Below, one piece after another: positions 18,386 to 27,041 of a stretch of DNA of 64,000 bases; within the stretch, counting starts at the first letter, position 1; every line of letters begins with the position of its first letter. This DNA comes from Salipaludibacillus neizhouensis. Lineage in GTDB: Bacteria > Bacillota > Bacilli > Bacillales > Salisediminibacteriaceae. The notes below the pieces were generated by a model, which saw nothing but the letters and a program-made list of their open reading frames with translations, ran no database searches and was not told where the DNA came from. Where the stretch lies: contig NZ_KZ614146.1 in the NCBI RefSeq assembly GCF_002886185.1, positions 997,234-1,061,233 on the forward strand, read 5' to 3'. A program made the translations under genes and the position numbers.

Positions 18386-18949
18386 TTATTTCTGCATTTT
18401 TACAAATACATTCGTAATTAATTTTGAGAAAGGAAATATGACTAAAAATGTTAAAAACAAATGAAAATAATTAGTACCATGATGAAACTGAAAAAAGTCA
18501 TGCATCACTAATATCGGTTTAAATATAAATGACAAAAACAGAGATAATAATAATGAATACAGGTAAAAGTTTTTGTTGTTATTTAGTGTCCATTGATAGA
18601 CCAACATAAATAAAATCGGCATAAAAGCAGCGTCTAAAGATATGTTCCCAGAGAAAAAAGGAACCAGTTCATAAGGATATCCCCAAAAACCTTGTCTCGT
18701 TCCCCAAGTATCAAAGTAACCAAACCAGACGTGAATATTAAAACCGTAAAAACCTAATAAAAGCATTTTTTTGCGATCGATTAAAAAATACAAAGCCACT
18801 AATGGCCCTATGAAAAAGAGCAGTAAAATAACCCAAAATTGCCAAGTGGCCAAACCAGAATATAAATGCCAATACTCTGTTTCTAAGCCGGTTAGTTGCT
18901 CTTTTAAGGATTTTACTTCGTTATACGATTTAAGTTGCTCTTTATCCAA
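18386..18949 (-). CDS. CBO0543 family membrane protein
   Basis: A 187-residue membrane protein paralogous to 15241-15807. It shares the N-terminal hydrophilic helix, the YFDTWGTRQGFWGYPYEL segment in the middle, GNISLDAAFMPILFML, and the FIFKPILVM motif. The probable start is TTG at 18949, with GAGAGGTGTGAG about 10 bases upstream; no ATG is suitably placed. It is divergent from a third, more distant relative at 19111. The function is unknown. Confidence 0.83.
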   Translation of the reverse strand: MDKEQLKSYNEVKSLKEQLTGLETEYWHLYSGLATWQFWVILLLFFIGPLVALYFLIDRKKMLLLGFYGFNIHVWFGYFDTWGTRQGFWGYPYELVPFFSGNISLDAAFMPILFMLVYQWTLNNNKNFYLYSLLLSLFLSFIFKPILVMHDFFQFHHGTNYFHLFLTFLVIFPFSKLITNVFVKMQK

Positions 18950-19110
18950 TTAGGCTCACACCTCTCTAGTATTGTTGGTATAGATTCCCCAAATCTTTTA
19001 ACAATATGTGTTTCGGAAGCTGGAGTCAAACGATGATTTAAAAAAACACAAAATATATGATATTAAATTACCGTATTGAGAGCACACTAATTTTTAAAGG
19101 GGTGCTTTCA

Positions 19111-19608
19111 TTGTTTAATCATAAATTTGAAAAAAATCTTTTATCTGCTATTTTCATTATTAATTTAATCCTGTTAATACCGATTATTACGCGTAAGAAA
19201 CCAATAAAAGTGTGGATACTTCTTTATATTTACAATGCTGCTACTAACGTATTGAAGGACAAGTTTGTTGTAAATCGTAAGATAGTTAAATATCCAGTAC
19301 GTATATTTCCGAATGTATTTAAGATCCACGTCTTATTTGATTTATTCGTTTATCCAACGATCACGGTACTTTTTAACCAAATGACTATGAAAGATAAACC
19401 TCTGGGCATTTTAGTAAAGCTTTTTTCTTTTATTATTCCGATGATTGTCGTTGAATATTGGGCAGTAAGGAAAACCAATTTAATTACTTGGAGTAAAGGT
19501 TGGAAGTTATCTCATACTTTTCTTGGATTAACATTAGCCACCCTGCACTCAAGAGTGCTGTTAGGGTTCTTAAAGAGAAAATTATGGAGGAATGAAGAAT
19601 GGGGATAA
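19111..19608 (+). CDS. membrane protein, distant CBO0543 family member
   Basis: A membrane protein of about 165 residues with four hydrophobic segments. The arrangement, with RIFPNVFKIHVLFDLFVYPT then VLFNQMTMKDKPLGIL and a charged end LSHTFLGLTL, matches the second architecture of CBO0543-type proteins, but the match is weaker than for the other two. TTG 19111 is preferred as start because AAAGGGGTG lies 6 bases before it; an in-frame ATG at 19057 has no site. The pair 18386/19111 is divergent from a short shared promoter region. Confidence 0.7.
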   Translation: MFNHKFEKNLLSAIFIINLILLIPIITRKKPIKVWILLYIYNAATNVLKDKFVVNRKIVKYPVRIFPNVFKIHVLFDLFVYPTITVLFNQMTMKDKPLGILVKLFSFIIPMIVVEYWAVRKTNLITWSKGWKLSHTFLGLTLATLHSRVLLGFLKRKLWRNEEWG

Positions 19609-19928
19609 TGATTTCATTTTGGTAAAAGATTCTACATAGTTTTGGGGTAAGACTTGTACATGTTCAAAAACAAAGTTGCAGTGCCAAGCGAGGTGACAAA
19701 GTAATCTATCTTGGAGATATTTTTTGGGTGTTTACGTAAACTAAAATCTTTTTTTGAAAAAAACATGAAGAAGGAATAGGTGGAGAGACTTCACCGGGAA
19801 AAAATAGATGAAGTCCTTTACCGAGTAAGCTGAAGAAGTGTCCTCGGAAAATAACCCTGCAGCAAATTCAAGCGCCTCCAAGTTCTAACTAAACAACAAT
19901 TTTTTAGAAAACAGCCTATTTTTAAAAT
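19609..19928. other. gene-free interval
   Basis: No gene, hairpin with T-run or known repeat copy is supported in these 320 bases. Only short, stop-rich frames are present. Confidence 0.5.
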
Positions 19929-20399
19929 CTACAAAACGTTAATGATGTCATTTTCAAATGATTTTGGTTTGTCCTTTGGAGCATATCTCTTGATAAGAGA
20001 ACCTTCTTTATCAACCAGAAACTTCGTAAAGTTCCATTTAATGTTCTTACCAAAAAAACCCTTACTATTTTCTGTTAAGTATCGAAATAATGGTTCCGCA
20101 TCTTTGCCATTAACTTGGATCAAGTTGTGCATCGGAAAGGTAACACCGTAACTCATCCGGCACGACTGTTCAGCTTCTTCAGAATTATTAACTTCCTGTC
20201 CAAATTGGTCCGAGGGGAAGCCAAGAACAATAAATCCCTGGTCTTTATAACTCTTATACAATTCCTCCAGATCATCAAACTGATCTTTTAGACCACATTT
20301 CGAGGCAGTATTAACAATTAGCATTGTTTTCCCTTTATATTCATTTAATGAATAGGATTCTCCATTCGATTTTGTGACAGTAATGTCATAAATACTCAT
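19929..20399 (-). CDS. glutathione peroxidase family thiol peroxidase
   Basis: A 156-residue peroxidase of the glutathione peroxidase family (BsaA/Gpo type). The catalytic cysteine is in NTASKCGL (C35), followed by GFPSDQFGQE with the conserved Gln and WNFTKFLVDKEG with the conserved Trp and Asn. In bacilli, which lack glutathione, these Cys-type enzymes are usually thioredoxin- or bacillithiol-linked. The gene starts about 30 bases downstream of ohrR on the same strand and probably forms an ohr-ohrR-gpo peroxide-defence unit. Confidence 0.93.
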   Translation of the reverse strand: MSIYDITVTKSNGESYSLNEYKGKTMLIVNTASKCGLKDQFDDLEELYKSYKDQGFIVLGFPSDQFGQEVNNSEEAEQSCRMSYGVTFPMHNLIQVNGKDAEPLFRYLTENSKGFFGKNIKWNFTKFLVDKEGSLIKRYAPKDKPKSFENDIINVL

Positions 20400-20432
20400 G
20401 TAAATATCACTCCTTTGCTTTGGTTATCTGTA

Positions 20433-20870
20433 TCACAAGTCCATTGCTCGAAAAAATGAATTTAAACTCTTTAAATTTTTCATTAAAGTTACTGGACTCA
20501 CATCCATGAAGTTGCAGTTCGTCAGTTTTTCAACAATGGCCTGTTCTATTAACCCGTGATCAGTTTTTGCTGATTCGGTTAATGAGATAACAGAGGCACG
20601 TTTGTCTTTTGTGGATTGCTCCTTTGTAAGTCGTCCATTTGCAATCATCCGGTTAATAATCGGATGGAGTGTTCCAATACCTAGACCAAGACGATCCCCA
20701 ATATCTTTCATTACTAAATGATCTTCTTCCCATAAGACAACTAGCACTAAATATTGAGAAAACGTAAGATTGAAAGGACTAAGCACTCGTGAATACATTT
20801 TCGTGAAATTGCTAGAAGCTTTGTAAACTTCAAAGCAAAGTTGCTGATCTAATTTTAACGATTCATACAT
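20433..20870 (-). CDS. ohrR: MarR family organic peroxide sensor OhrR
   Basis: A 145-residue MarR-family repressor. The N-terminal QQLCFEVYKASSNFTKMY includes the single reactive cysteine (C12), which in OhrR proteins is oxidised by organic peroxides to release DNA. The winged helix follows: MKDIGDRLGLGIGTLHPIIN, then KDKRASVISLTE. There are no C-terminal peroxidatic cysteine partners apart from one Cys near residue 114 (LTNCNF), so the protein could be one- or two-Cys. It lies 19 bases downstream of ohr, and a palindromic candidate operator is upstream of ohr. Confidence 0.93.
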   Translation of the reverse strand: MYESLKLDQQLCFEVYKASSNFTKMYSRVLSPFNLTFSQYLVLVVLWEEDHLVMKDIGDRLGLGIGTLHPIINRMIANGRLTKEQSTKDKRASVISLTESAKTDHGLIEQAIVEKLTNCNFMDVSPVTLMKNLKSLNSFFRAMDL

Positions 20871-20889
20871 TTCATCACACCTAGGTTTG

Positions 20890-21309
20890 TTATATTACAA
20901 CAATCTCTACGTCGATGGAGTCCTTGACCGCTTTGGAATAAGGGCAATGATGGTGAGCTTTTTCGACATATTGATGTTTTTGATCTTCATCAATTCCGTC
21001 GATACTAACTTCTAGTTTTACCACCAATTTTAAACCGCCATTGTCAGTGTCTCTAACGAGAGAAACTGTTGTTCTGACTTCGCTTTTTTCAATTTCAATC
21101 TTATCACCTTCCAACAGGGATTCCAATGCACTATTAAAGCATGCACCATATCCAGCAGCAAATAACTGCTCAGGATTGGTAGCGGTCGTAACTTTTCCTC
21201 CAAGAGCTTTTGGTTTTGCTACTTCCAATTGAAATTCTTGATCCTCTGAATATACAATACCTTCTCTTCCACCCGTGTTAATAATTGTCGTTTCGTATAA
21301 AGTTCTCAT
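20890..21309 (-). CDS. ohr: organic hydroperoxide resistance protein Ohr
   Basis: A 139-residue thiol peroxidase of the OsmC/Ohr family that reduces organic hydroperoxides. The two catalytic cysteines are in GACFNSAL and HHCPYSKAV, with the conserved Arg/Glu positions in TTVSLVRD and AAGYGA. The ATG at 21309 (MRTLYETT) is favoured over an in-frame ATG at 21330 because GGAGGA lies 9 bases before it. It is the first gene of a probable ohr-ohrR-gpo operon. Confidence 0.94.
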   Translation of the reverse strand: MRTLYETTIINTGGREGIVYSEDQEFQLEVAKPKALGGKVTTATNPEQLFAAGYGACFNSALESLLEGDKIEIEKSEVRTTVSLVRDTDNGGLKLVVKLEVSIDGIDEDQKHQYVEKAHHHCPYSKAVKDSIDVEIVVI

Positions 21310-21334
21310 TGGTAGTATTCCTCCAGTCATTTAT

Positions 21335-21372
21335 ATCTTACACGATCTATGTTACGATATATCGTGAAAGAT
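21335..21372. promoter_or_regulatory. candidate OhrR operator upstream of ohr
   Basis: ATCTTACACGATCTAT (21335-21350) and ATATATCGTGAAAGAT (21357-21372) form an imperfect inverted repeat with a 6-base spacer, and ACGATATATCGT (21354-21365) inside it is a perfect 12-bp palindrome. It lies 26 bases upstream of the ohr start, the right place for repression by OhrR. The sequence is not the B. subtilis operator, so the link is positional. Confidence 0.6.
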
Positions 21373-21390
21373 GTAAATTATAAGGCTCAC

Positions 21391-21420
21391 TAAGAAAAAC
21401 GGCATAGCCGTCTTTTATTA
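21391..21420. repeat. short palindromic repeat, inverted copy
   Basis: TAAGAAAAACGGC-ATA-GCCGTCTTTTATTA is the reverse complement of the tail at 46411-46440. It lies between the divergent ohr and YfmJ-like genes, where it cannot be a 3' terminator for either. Confidence 0.8.
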
Positions 21421-21532
21421 CCTGAAACACCAGGTTAATGTGGCAATGCAGTTTCTTTGACCTATTTGTTTATGTAGTGTTACGCTTCTCAGCGAAAAGC
21501 AAAAAGAACAGATCCAAAAAGGAGGAATTTTT

Positions 21533-22561
21533 ATGGAACCATTTACTCAAAAAGAAATTCACTTGGTCAATCGACCCGAAGGCATGCCTTCAAAAGAAGA
21601 TTTTGAATTTAGAGAAAAAGAACTTTCTTCTCTTCAAGAAAATGAAGTTTTGTTGAAAACACTATACCTATCCGTTGACCCTTACATGCGAGGTCGCATG
21701 AAAGATGTAAAATCGTATATAGCTCCGTTCCAGTTAAATGAAGCAATTACAGGTGGGGTTCTTGCTGAAGTTATAGAATCTCGTTCTGCTTCTTTTAAAC
21801 AAGGAGATATTGTTACTGCCAACCTTAATTGGGCGGAATATAATGTAGCAAATGAACATTCAGTTCGGAAAGTTGATCCCTCAGTTGCACCAATCACAAC
21901 CACTTTAGGTATACTAGGTCTGACAGGCTTAACCGCTTATTTTGGTTTGCTCGATATTGGTCAACCTCAGCCAGGTGAAACCGTCGTCGTTTCCGGTGCA
22001 GCTGGAGCAGTCGGATCCGTGGTAGGTCAAATTGCGAAGATCAAGGGAACTAAAGTAGTCGGAATTGCAGGCTCTGATGAAAAAATAGATTATCTATTAA
22101 ATGAACTCGGTTTTGATGCTGCAGTCAATTATAAAAAAGATAGCTTTAAGGAAGATTTAGAGAAAGCGTTACCGAACGGCGTCGATGTTTATTTTGACAA
22201 TGTCGGAGGAGATGTATCTGATGCTGTTATTGAACAACTCAATAATCAAGCGAGAATTTCCTTGTGCGGAAGTATTTCCTCATATAATACAGAAGGGGAA
22301 GACATTGGTCCTCGCATGCAATGGAAATTCATCAAAACAAGCTCGATGATGAAAGGTTTTACACTTGGGGATTATGCTCAAGACTTCCCAACAGGTGCTG
22401 TACAGCTGGCTAAATGGCTGGCAGAAGGAAAATTGAAATATGAAGAGACAATCGTAGACGGTTTTGAAAATACACCTGAAGCGTTCTTTGGCTTGTTCAA
22501 AGGAACGAACATAGGCAAACAATTAGTAAAAGTAGCGGAACCTGAATTCGCAAAACTATAA
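21533..22561 (+). CDS. yfmJ: NADP-dependent oxidoreductase (YfmJ-like, MDR superfamily)
   Basis: A 342-residue zinc-independent medium-chain dehydrogenase/reductase of the leukotriene B4 dehydrogenase/CurA class, which reduces activated double bonds of enals and enones with NADPH. The family opening is LYLSVDPYMRGRM (~44-56), the cofactor fold VSGAAGAVGSVVGQIAK (~152-168) and the segment DVYFDNVGGDV (~220-230). AAAAGGAGG precedes the ATG. A strong terminator follows. Proximity to the peroxide genes suggests detoxification of lipid peroxidation products, which is inference. Confidence 0.92.
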   Translation: MEPFTQKEIHLVNRPEGMPSKEDFEFREKELSSLQENEVLLKTLYLSVDPYMRGRMKDVKSYIAPFQLNEAITGGVLAEVIESRSASFKQGDIVTANLNWAEYNVANEHSVRKVDPSVAPITTTLGILGLTGLTAYFGLLDIGQPQPGETVVVSGAAGAVGSVVGQIAKIKGTKVVGIAGSDEKIDYLLNELGFDAAVNYKKDSFKEDLEKALPNGVDVYFDNVGGDVSDAVIEQLNNQARISLCGSISSYNTEGEDIGPRMQWKFIKTSSMMKGFTLGDYAQDFPTGAVQLAKWLAEGKLKYEETIVDGFENTPEAFFGLFKGTNIGKQLVKVAEPEFAKL

Positions 22562-22577
22562 ATTTACGGTATGGATG

Positions 22578-22618
22578 GATGTGACAAAGGTCTTTTAGCC
22601 TTCTGTCGCATCTTTTTT
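22578..22618 (+). terminator. terminator of the YfmJ-like gene
   Basis: GATGTGACAaAGG pairs with CCTtcTGTCGCATC and is followed by TTTTTT. One G-T pair and a small internal bulge are present. Confidence 0.8.
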
Positions 22619-22824
22619 GATGATTTTCTTACATGAGCAACTTGAGTGTTGAAACGCACTAAGTAAGGGAAATATATGAGCGAGAGGACGCATAAATGCG
22701 CGGATAGCGAAGAGAAATGCGTAAGTGGAAAAGCATGAACATTTCGTTTTATGAAAAATCTAGTATACTTGGTATACATTCACTTTTCCAAAACTAAACT
22801 TAGTATAGAAAAGGGGTAATCGGT

Positions 22825-23253
22825 ATGTATGAGCTAAAAACGAAAGAAAACGATAAAAGTGTATTGGCGTTTATTGAAAAAGTCGACAGTAAAACGAAAC
22901 AAGAAGATGCTTTCCGGCTGTTGGATATTTTTACGGAAGCAACAGGTTACCAAGCAAAGATGTGGGGAGAAAGTATTATTGGATTTGGAGCCTATCATTA
23001 TAAATATAAATCGGGGCATGAAGGAGATGCCCCTTTAGTTGGTTTTTCACCTAGAAAAGCTAAAATTAGTTTATATTTTGCAACTGGAGATACACAACGA
23101 GAGGATTTATTAAAGGATTTTGGAAAACATACAACTGGGAAGGCGTGTGTTTATATTAATAAGGTTGCAGATATTGATGTTGATGTGTTAAAAGCTCTAA
23201 TTACTCAATCTGTCACGTTTTTGAATGAAACCTATCCTAAAAATAAAGCTTAG
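22825..23253 (+). CDS. DUF1801 domain protein (YdhG-like)
   Basis: A 142-residue cytosolic protein of the DUF1801 family. Characteristic parts are KMWGESIIGFGAYHYKYKSG (~52-71), LVGFSPRKAKISLYF and KACVYINKVADIDVDVLK. The family is related to iron-scaffold-like folds but has no settled function. A promoter-like TATACTTGGTATACATT region and AAAGGGGTAAT precede the ATG. It stands alone upstream of pepF. Confidence 0.88.
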   Translation: MYELKTKENDKSVLAFIEKVDSKTKQEDAFRLLDIFTEATGYQAKMWGESIIGFGAYHYKYKSGHEGDAPLVGFSPRKAKISLYFATGDTQREDLLKDFGKHTTGKACVYINKVADIDVDVLKALITQSVTFLNETYPKNKA

Positions 23254-23334
23254 AAAAGAAAGATTACATGTCTCAAGCAACTTGAAAGCCTTTTTTGAGA
23301 GTCTAAATCTATATTATTTGAGAGGAGTTTTTAC

Positions 23335-25122
23335 ATGAATGCTTTTAATTCAAGACAGGAAGTTCCGGAAAAGGAAAAGTGGAACTTAAACGATATTTAT
23401 CCTTCACTTGAGGAATGGGAGCAGGACTACGATAAAATAGAAAAACTAACAGAAGAACTACATAAATTTGATGGGAAGATTGATGATGGCAATGATCTCT
23501 ATGACTATTTGCACAAAGAGGAAATCGTCGAGTCATTGTTTGGGAAAGTATTTGTATTTGCAAAACTTAGCGGTGATATCGACACAAGGGAAACATTAGC
23601 GCAATCGTTAACGGAAAAAGCTAGTCAACTTGGTGTGAAAATCAGCGCGGCCACGTCCTTTTTTACTCCGTTCCTTTTAGGATTAGATAAGAGTACACTT
23701 GAAAGCTTTCTACGCGAAGATTCGCGCTTAGATTATTTTAAAGATGATTTGTACGATGCTTTTCGTTATAAAGAGCATGTTCTGAGCAAAGAAAAAGAAG
23801 AACTTTTATCTCAATTGGGGGAAACATTATCTTCTCCAAGTCGCACGTTCGGAATGATCAACAATGCGGATATTAAGTTTGGCGAAGTGACAGATGAAGA
23901 TGGCAATAAAAAAGAGCTTACTCGCGGTATGTACTCCAAATTGATGGAGGATGAGGACCGCAGTAAGAGGGAAGAAGCTTACAAAGCTTATTATGTGCCT
24001 TATGTACAGCTCAAAAATTCCATCGCATCGACGCTTTCCTCGGCAATTAAAAATAACGTGACTCTGTCAAAAGTTAGAAGCTATCCTTCTGCTTTGGAGA
24101 AATCATTATTTGGAAAAAAGATACCGAAAGAAGTATACATGAACCTTATTCAGACAACAAAAGATAATCTGAAATCAATGTATCAGTATACGGAATTACG
24201 CAAAGAAACTTTAGGTGTCGAAGAGTTAAAACAATACGATTTAGGGGTACCGTTAGTAACCGGTGTTAAAGAAGACATTCCATACGAGGAAGCATATGAA
24301 ACTATGTTAGATGCTCTTGCACCACTTGGAAAGGACTATATAGAAGTTTTGAAGGAAATGAAAAATGCCCGTTACATTGATGTCCGGGAAACTCCGGGTA
24401 AAAGGTCTGGAGCTTTTAACTTAGGGCTATACGGCATCCATCCATTTATATTATTAAATCACCAGGATGATATAAATAGCTTATTTACGTTAGCACATGA
24501 AATGGGTCACGCGATGCATAGTCATTATTCAAACAAACACCAACCTCAAATTACAGCAGGCTATACGATTTTTGTTGCAGAAGTTGCTTCAACAGTAAAT
24601 GAAGTGCTGTTAATCAATTACTTATTAAAAAACGCAAAAAGTGAAGAGTACCGCAAATATTTATTAAATCACTTTATGGACCAGTTTAAAGGAACGTTTT
24701 TCACGCAAGTTATGTTCGCTGAATTTGAAATGAAAACTCACGAACGTGCGGAAAACGGAGAGTCTTTAAATGCGGAGGCATTCAGTGAATTGTATGAAAA
24801 ACTGTTCCAGGAGTATAACGGTGATGCACTCGTTATGCAGGAGGAATCAAAATATGGCTGGGCAAGAATCCCACATTTTTACCGTCCTTTTTATGTGTAT
24901 CAGTACGCAACTGGCTTCGCAGCAGCCATATCTATAGCGAATAAGATTCTGAGCGGCGATGAAGAAGTTCTTGAAAACTATCTTGCATTTTTAAAAAGCG
25001 GTAGTTCGGATTATCCAATCGAACTGTTGAAGAAAACTGGAGTCGACTTAACAAGTCCTGAACCTATCAAAGACGCACTCAGCCTTTTCGCTGAGTTAGT
25101 AGATGAATTTTCAAAATTATAA
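23335..25122 (+). CDS. pepF: oligoendopeptidase F (M3 family)
   Basis: Cytosolic zinc metallopeptidase of 595 residues that cleaves oligopeptides of roughly 7-17 residues. The catalytic HEMGH motif is at residues 388-392 within LAHEMGHAMHSHYS, and the third ligand glutamate is in FVAEVASTVNEVLL about 25 residues on, as usual for M3B enzymes. The N-terminal helical domain begins EKEKWNLNDIYPSLEEWE. GAGAGGAG precedes the ATG. It is followed by a strong terminator, so it is probably monocistronic. In Bacillus, PepF has been connected with turnover of signalling peptides in sporulation. Confidence 0.96.
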   Translation: MNAFNSRQEVPEKEKWNLNDIYPSLEEWEQDYDKIEKLTEELHKFDGKIDDGNDLYDYLHKEEIVESLFGKVFVFAKLSGDIDTRETLAQSLTEKASQLGVKISAATSFFTPFLLGLDKSTLESFLREDSRLDYFKDDLYDAFRYKEHVLSKEKEELLSQLGETLSSPSRTFGMINNADIKFGEVTDEDGNKKELTRGMYSKLMEDEDRSKREEAYKAYYVPYVQLKNSIASTLSSAIKNNVTLSKVRSYPSALEKSLFGKKIPKEVYMNLIQTTKDNLKSMYQYTELRKETLGVEELKQYDLGVPLVTGVKEDIPYEEAYETMLDALAPLGKDYIEVLKEMKNARYIDVRETPGKRSGAFNLGLYGIHPFILLNHQDDINSLFTLAHEMGHAMHSHYSNKHQPQITAGYTIFVAEVASTVNEVLLINYLLKNAKSEEYRKYLLNHFMDQFKGTFFTQVMFAEFEMKTHERAENGESLNAEAFSELYEKLFQEYNGDALVMQEESKYGWARIPHFYRPFYVYQYATGFAAAISIANKILSGDEEVLENYLAFLKSGSSDYPIELLKKTGVDLTSPEPIKDALSLFAELVDEFSKL

Positions 25123-25133
25123 ATGGTTATTGG

Positions 25134-25170
25134 CACCCTGTAGATTGGACACTTTCTACAGGGTGTTTTT
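25134..25170 (+). terminator. pepF terminator
   Basis: CACCCTGTAGA (25134-25144) and TCTACAGGGTG (25155-25165) form a perfect 11-bp stem followed by TTTTT. Confidence 0.93.
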
Positions 25171-25297
25171 ATGTATCTAAGGATTTATCAGGCTAAAAGG
25201 TATGAAGTGGTTGAGTGATAGCTATAGAAATCAATAAAAAGGAATGCGAGGGAATTTCCTTCGCATTCCTTTTTACAAGATAAGAAATAATAAGTTG

Positions 25298-25436
25298 ACA
25301 GCTATCTTTACGCCACACGCATCAAGGGAAGACGGCCTCCTTTCGAGTAGCACCTACACGCATTACGTAGGTGCTACTCGGGGTGGCTTTAAAGATCACG
25401 CTGTATTTAATAAAAGACGCTACGCGTTTTTCTTAC
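25298..25436. repeat. long structured palindromic repeat, copy 1
   Basis: Outer arms ACAGCTATCTTTACGCCAC (25298-25316) and GTGGCTTTAAAGATCACGC plus TGT (25383-25404) are imperfect inverted repeats. Inside them GAGTAGCACCTAC (25345-25357) pairs perfectly with GTAGGTGCTACTC (25367-25379). The short GACGC-TAC-GCGTTTTTC hairpin follows at 25409-25436. The chrA stop codon lies in the last bases of the tail, which may terminate chrA on the minus strand. Related copies are at 35296 and 46329. Confidence 0.85.
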
Positions 25437-26629
25437 ATAATTGAAGATATTAGAAATCCGCCAAATGCTCCTGTTAAAACTATAACCCATGGTGGGAGTT
25501 TCCAAAACACAAGCATGCTGAATAATATGGCTGCAAAGGCAAAATCTATCGCAGACAAAATGGAACTCGTCCATATTGGTGAATAAAGGGTAGCAATTAA
25601 TATTCCAACAACCGCTGCGTTCACACCCATTAAAGCAGCTTTGATTTTTGGGTTCTTTCGCAACGAATTCCAAAATGGTAAAGTACCTAAAATTAAGAGA
25701 AAAGCAGGTAAGAAAATAGCAATCGTAGCAAGTATGCCGCCTTTCCATCCGTTGATCATCGCACCAATATATGCTGCAAAAGTGAACAATGGCCCTGGCA
25801 CAGCTTGAGCAACTCCATACCCCGCGAGGAATTCTTCTTCTGTTAGCCATCCGGTTGGAACGAATTCTCGTTCGAGTAGCGGCAAGACGACGTGCCCACC
25901 ACCGAAAACAAGAGCACCAGAACGGTAAAAGCTATCAAACATCGCTATCCAATTGATGTTCGTCATTTCTCTAAGAATCGGTAATACAATTAGAAAACCA
26001 AAGAATAACGTTAAGGAAATGAAAGCGAAACGATGGGATATAGGGAAATGAACGTCATCTTTTTTGTCATCAATGGGCTGATTTTTATACATAAGATACC
26101 CTAGTAATCCAGCTAGTAAAATAACACCCACTTGTGTAAAGGCAGTTTGCCACAATAAGGTTACTACGATGGCAAAAAGTGCGATTGTTTTCCGTTTAAC
26201 GTCCGGTGTTAGGTTTTTCGCCATCCCTAAAATGGCATGTGCAACAACAACGACTGCGACAATTTTTAATCCTTGAATCAATCCTGCATCTGTAAATCCT
26301 AAACTGTGAAGTAGAAGAGCAAAAATGATTAGTGCAACGACGGAAGGAAGCGTAAAACCTAGAAATGAGACGATTCCGCCTAACACGCCTGCTCTCATGA
26401 CTCCTATTCCAATGCCCACTTGACTGCTAGCTGGGCCAGGGAGGAATTGACATAAGGCCACTAAATCTGCGTAACTCTTTTCGTCCATCCATTTTCTTCG
26501 ACGAACGTATTCTTCATGGAAATAACCTAAATGAGCAATTGGACCACCAAACGATGTGAACCCGAGTCTAGTGGATATCATAAGTATTTCTAATAGTGAT
26601 TTCAGCTTAATCTCTAGTTTATCTGGCAC
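25433..26629 (-). CDS. chrA: chromate transporter ChrA
   Basis: Membrane protein of 398 residues in the CHR family, which exports chromate. It is the two-domain form: each half has several hydrophobic segments and its own family motif. The first half has TRLGFTSFGGPIAHLG and CQFLPGPASSQVGIGIG; the second has ALVFGGGHVVLPLLERE and YGVAQAVPGPLFTFAAY. The minus-strand ATG is at 26629. It ends inside the tail of a palindromic repeat. Most CHR proteins outside known chromate plasmids have no tested substrate, so chromate is the family assignment rather than shown. Confidence 0.92.
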   Translation of the reverse strand: MPDKLEIKLKSLLEILMISTRLGFTSFGGPIAHLGYFHEEYVRRRKWMDEKSYADLVALCQFLPGPASSQVGIGIGVMRAGVLGGIVSFLGFTLPSVVALIIFALLLHSLGFTDAGLIQGLKIVAVVVVAHAILGMAKNLTPDVKRKTIALFAIVVTLLWQTAFTQVGVILLAGLLGYLMYKNQPIDDKKDDVHFPISHRFAFISLTLFFGFLIVLPILREMTNINWIAMFDSFYRSGALVFGGGHVVLPLLEREFVPTGWLTEEEFLAGYGVAQAVPGPLFTFAAYIGAMINGWKGGILATIAIFLPAFLLILGTLPFWNSLRKNPKIKAALMGVNAAVVGILIATLYSPIWTSSILSAIDFAFAAILFSMLVFWKLPPWVIVLTGAFGGFLISSIM

Positions 26630-26682
26630 AGATTCACCTACTTTTGTTTTGCTGTTCTTTTTTTAATAGATAAGATTTATAA

Positions 26683-26715
26683 AATAATAAAAGACGGCTA
26701 TGCCGTTTTTTTTAT
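26683..26715. repeat. short palindromic repeat upstream of chrA
   Basis: AATAATAAAAGACGGC-TAT-GCCGTTTTTTTTATA. It has the same core as 46411-46440 and lies 54 bases upstream of the chrA start, not at its end. Confidence 0.8.
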
Positions 26716-26884
26716 ATCATACAAAAGTTTTATTCCTGACTTCAACATAAAATGATATATTCTATAGCAATGTCTTGGAGCAAAATACCAATGGACAGGA
26801 ATGGTCATTTTAACAGTATCAGAGTCACTGAGTTCAAACAACGATAATTTAAACAATAAATATAAAGTTTCTGTAAAGAGAGGA

Positions 26885-26911
26885 AAAGGGGTCAGACCCC
26901 CCATATATTGG
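26885..26911. repeat. GGGGTCAGACCC-type intergenic repeat, copy 2
   Basis: AAGGGGTCAGACCCC-CCATATATTGG matches 17976-18001 at nearly every base. The interval 26630-27041 otherwise holds the short palindrome at 26683 and no gene I can support. Confidence 0.65.
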
Positions 26912-27041
26912 ATGATGTGTGGGAGGGTCCAGGATTCTCAAGGTACTAGAATTTAGAATTTGCTTTGACGTAAGGTTGTGGAACAAATATGATAAAAGAA
27001 AAAGTACTGGTTGAGAATTGAAACCAAGGTAGGGTGTTAGA

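Noticed and set aside
26698-26904. 68-residue minus-strand frame overlapping two repeat copies upstream of the response regulator
   Set aside because: It is built partly from repeat DNA and has no start signal or family resemblance.
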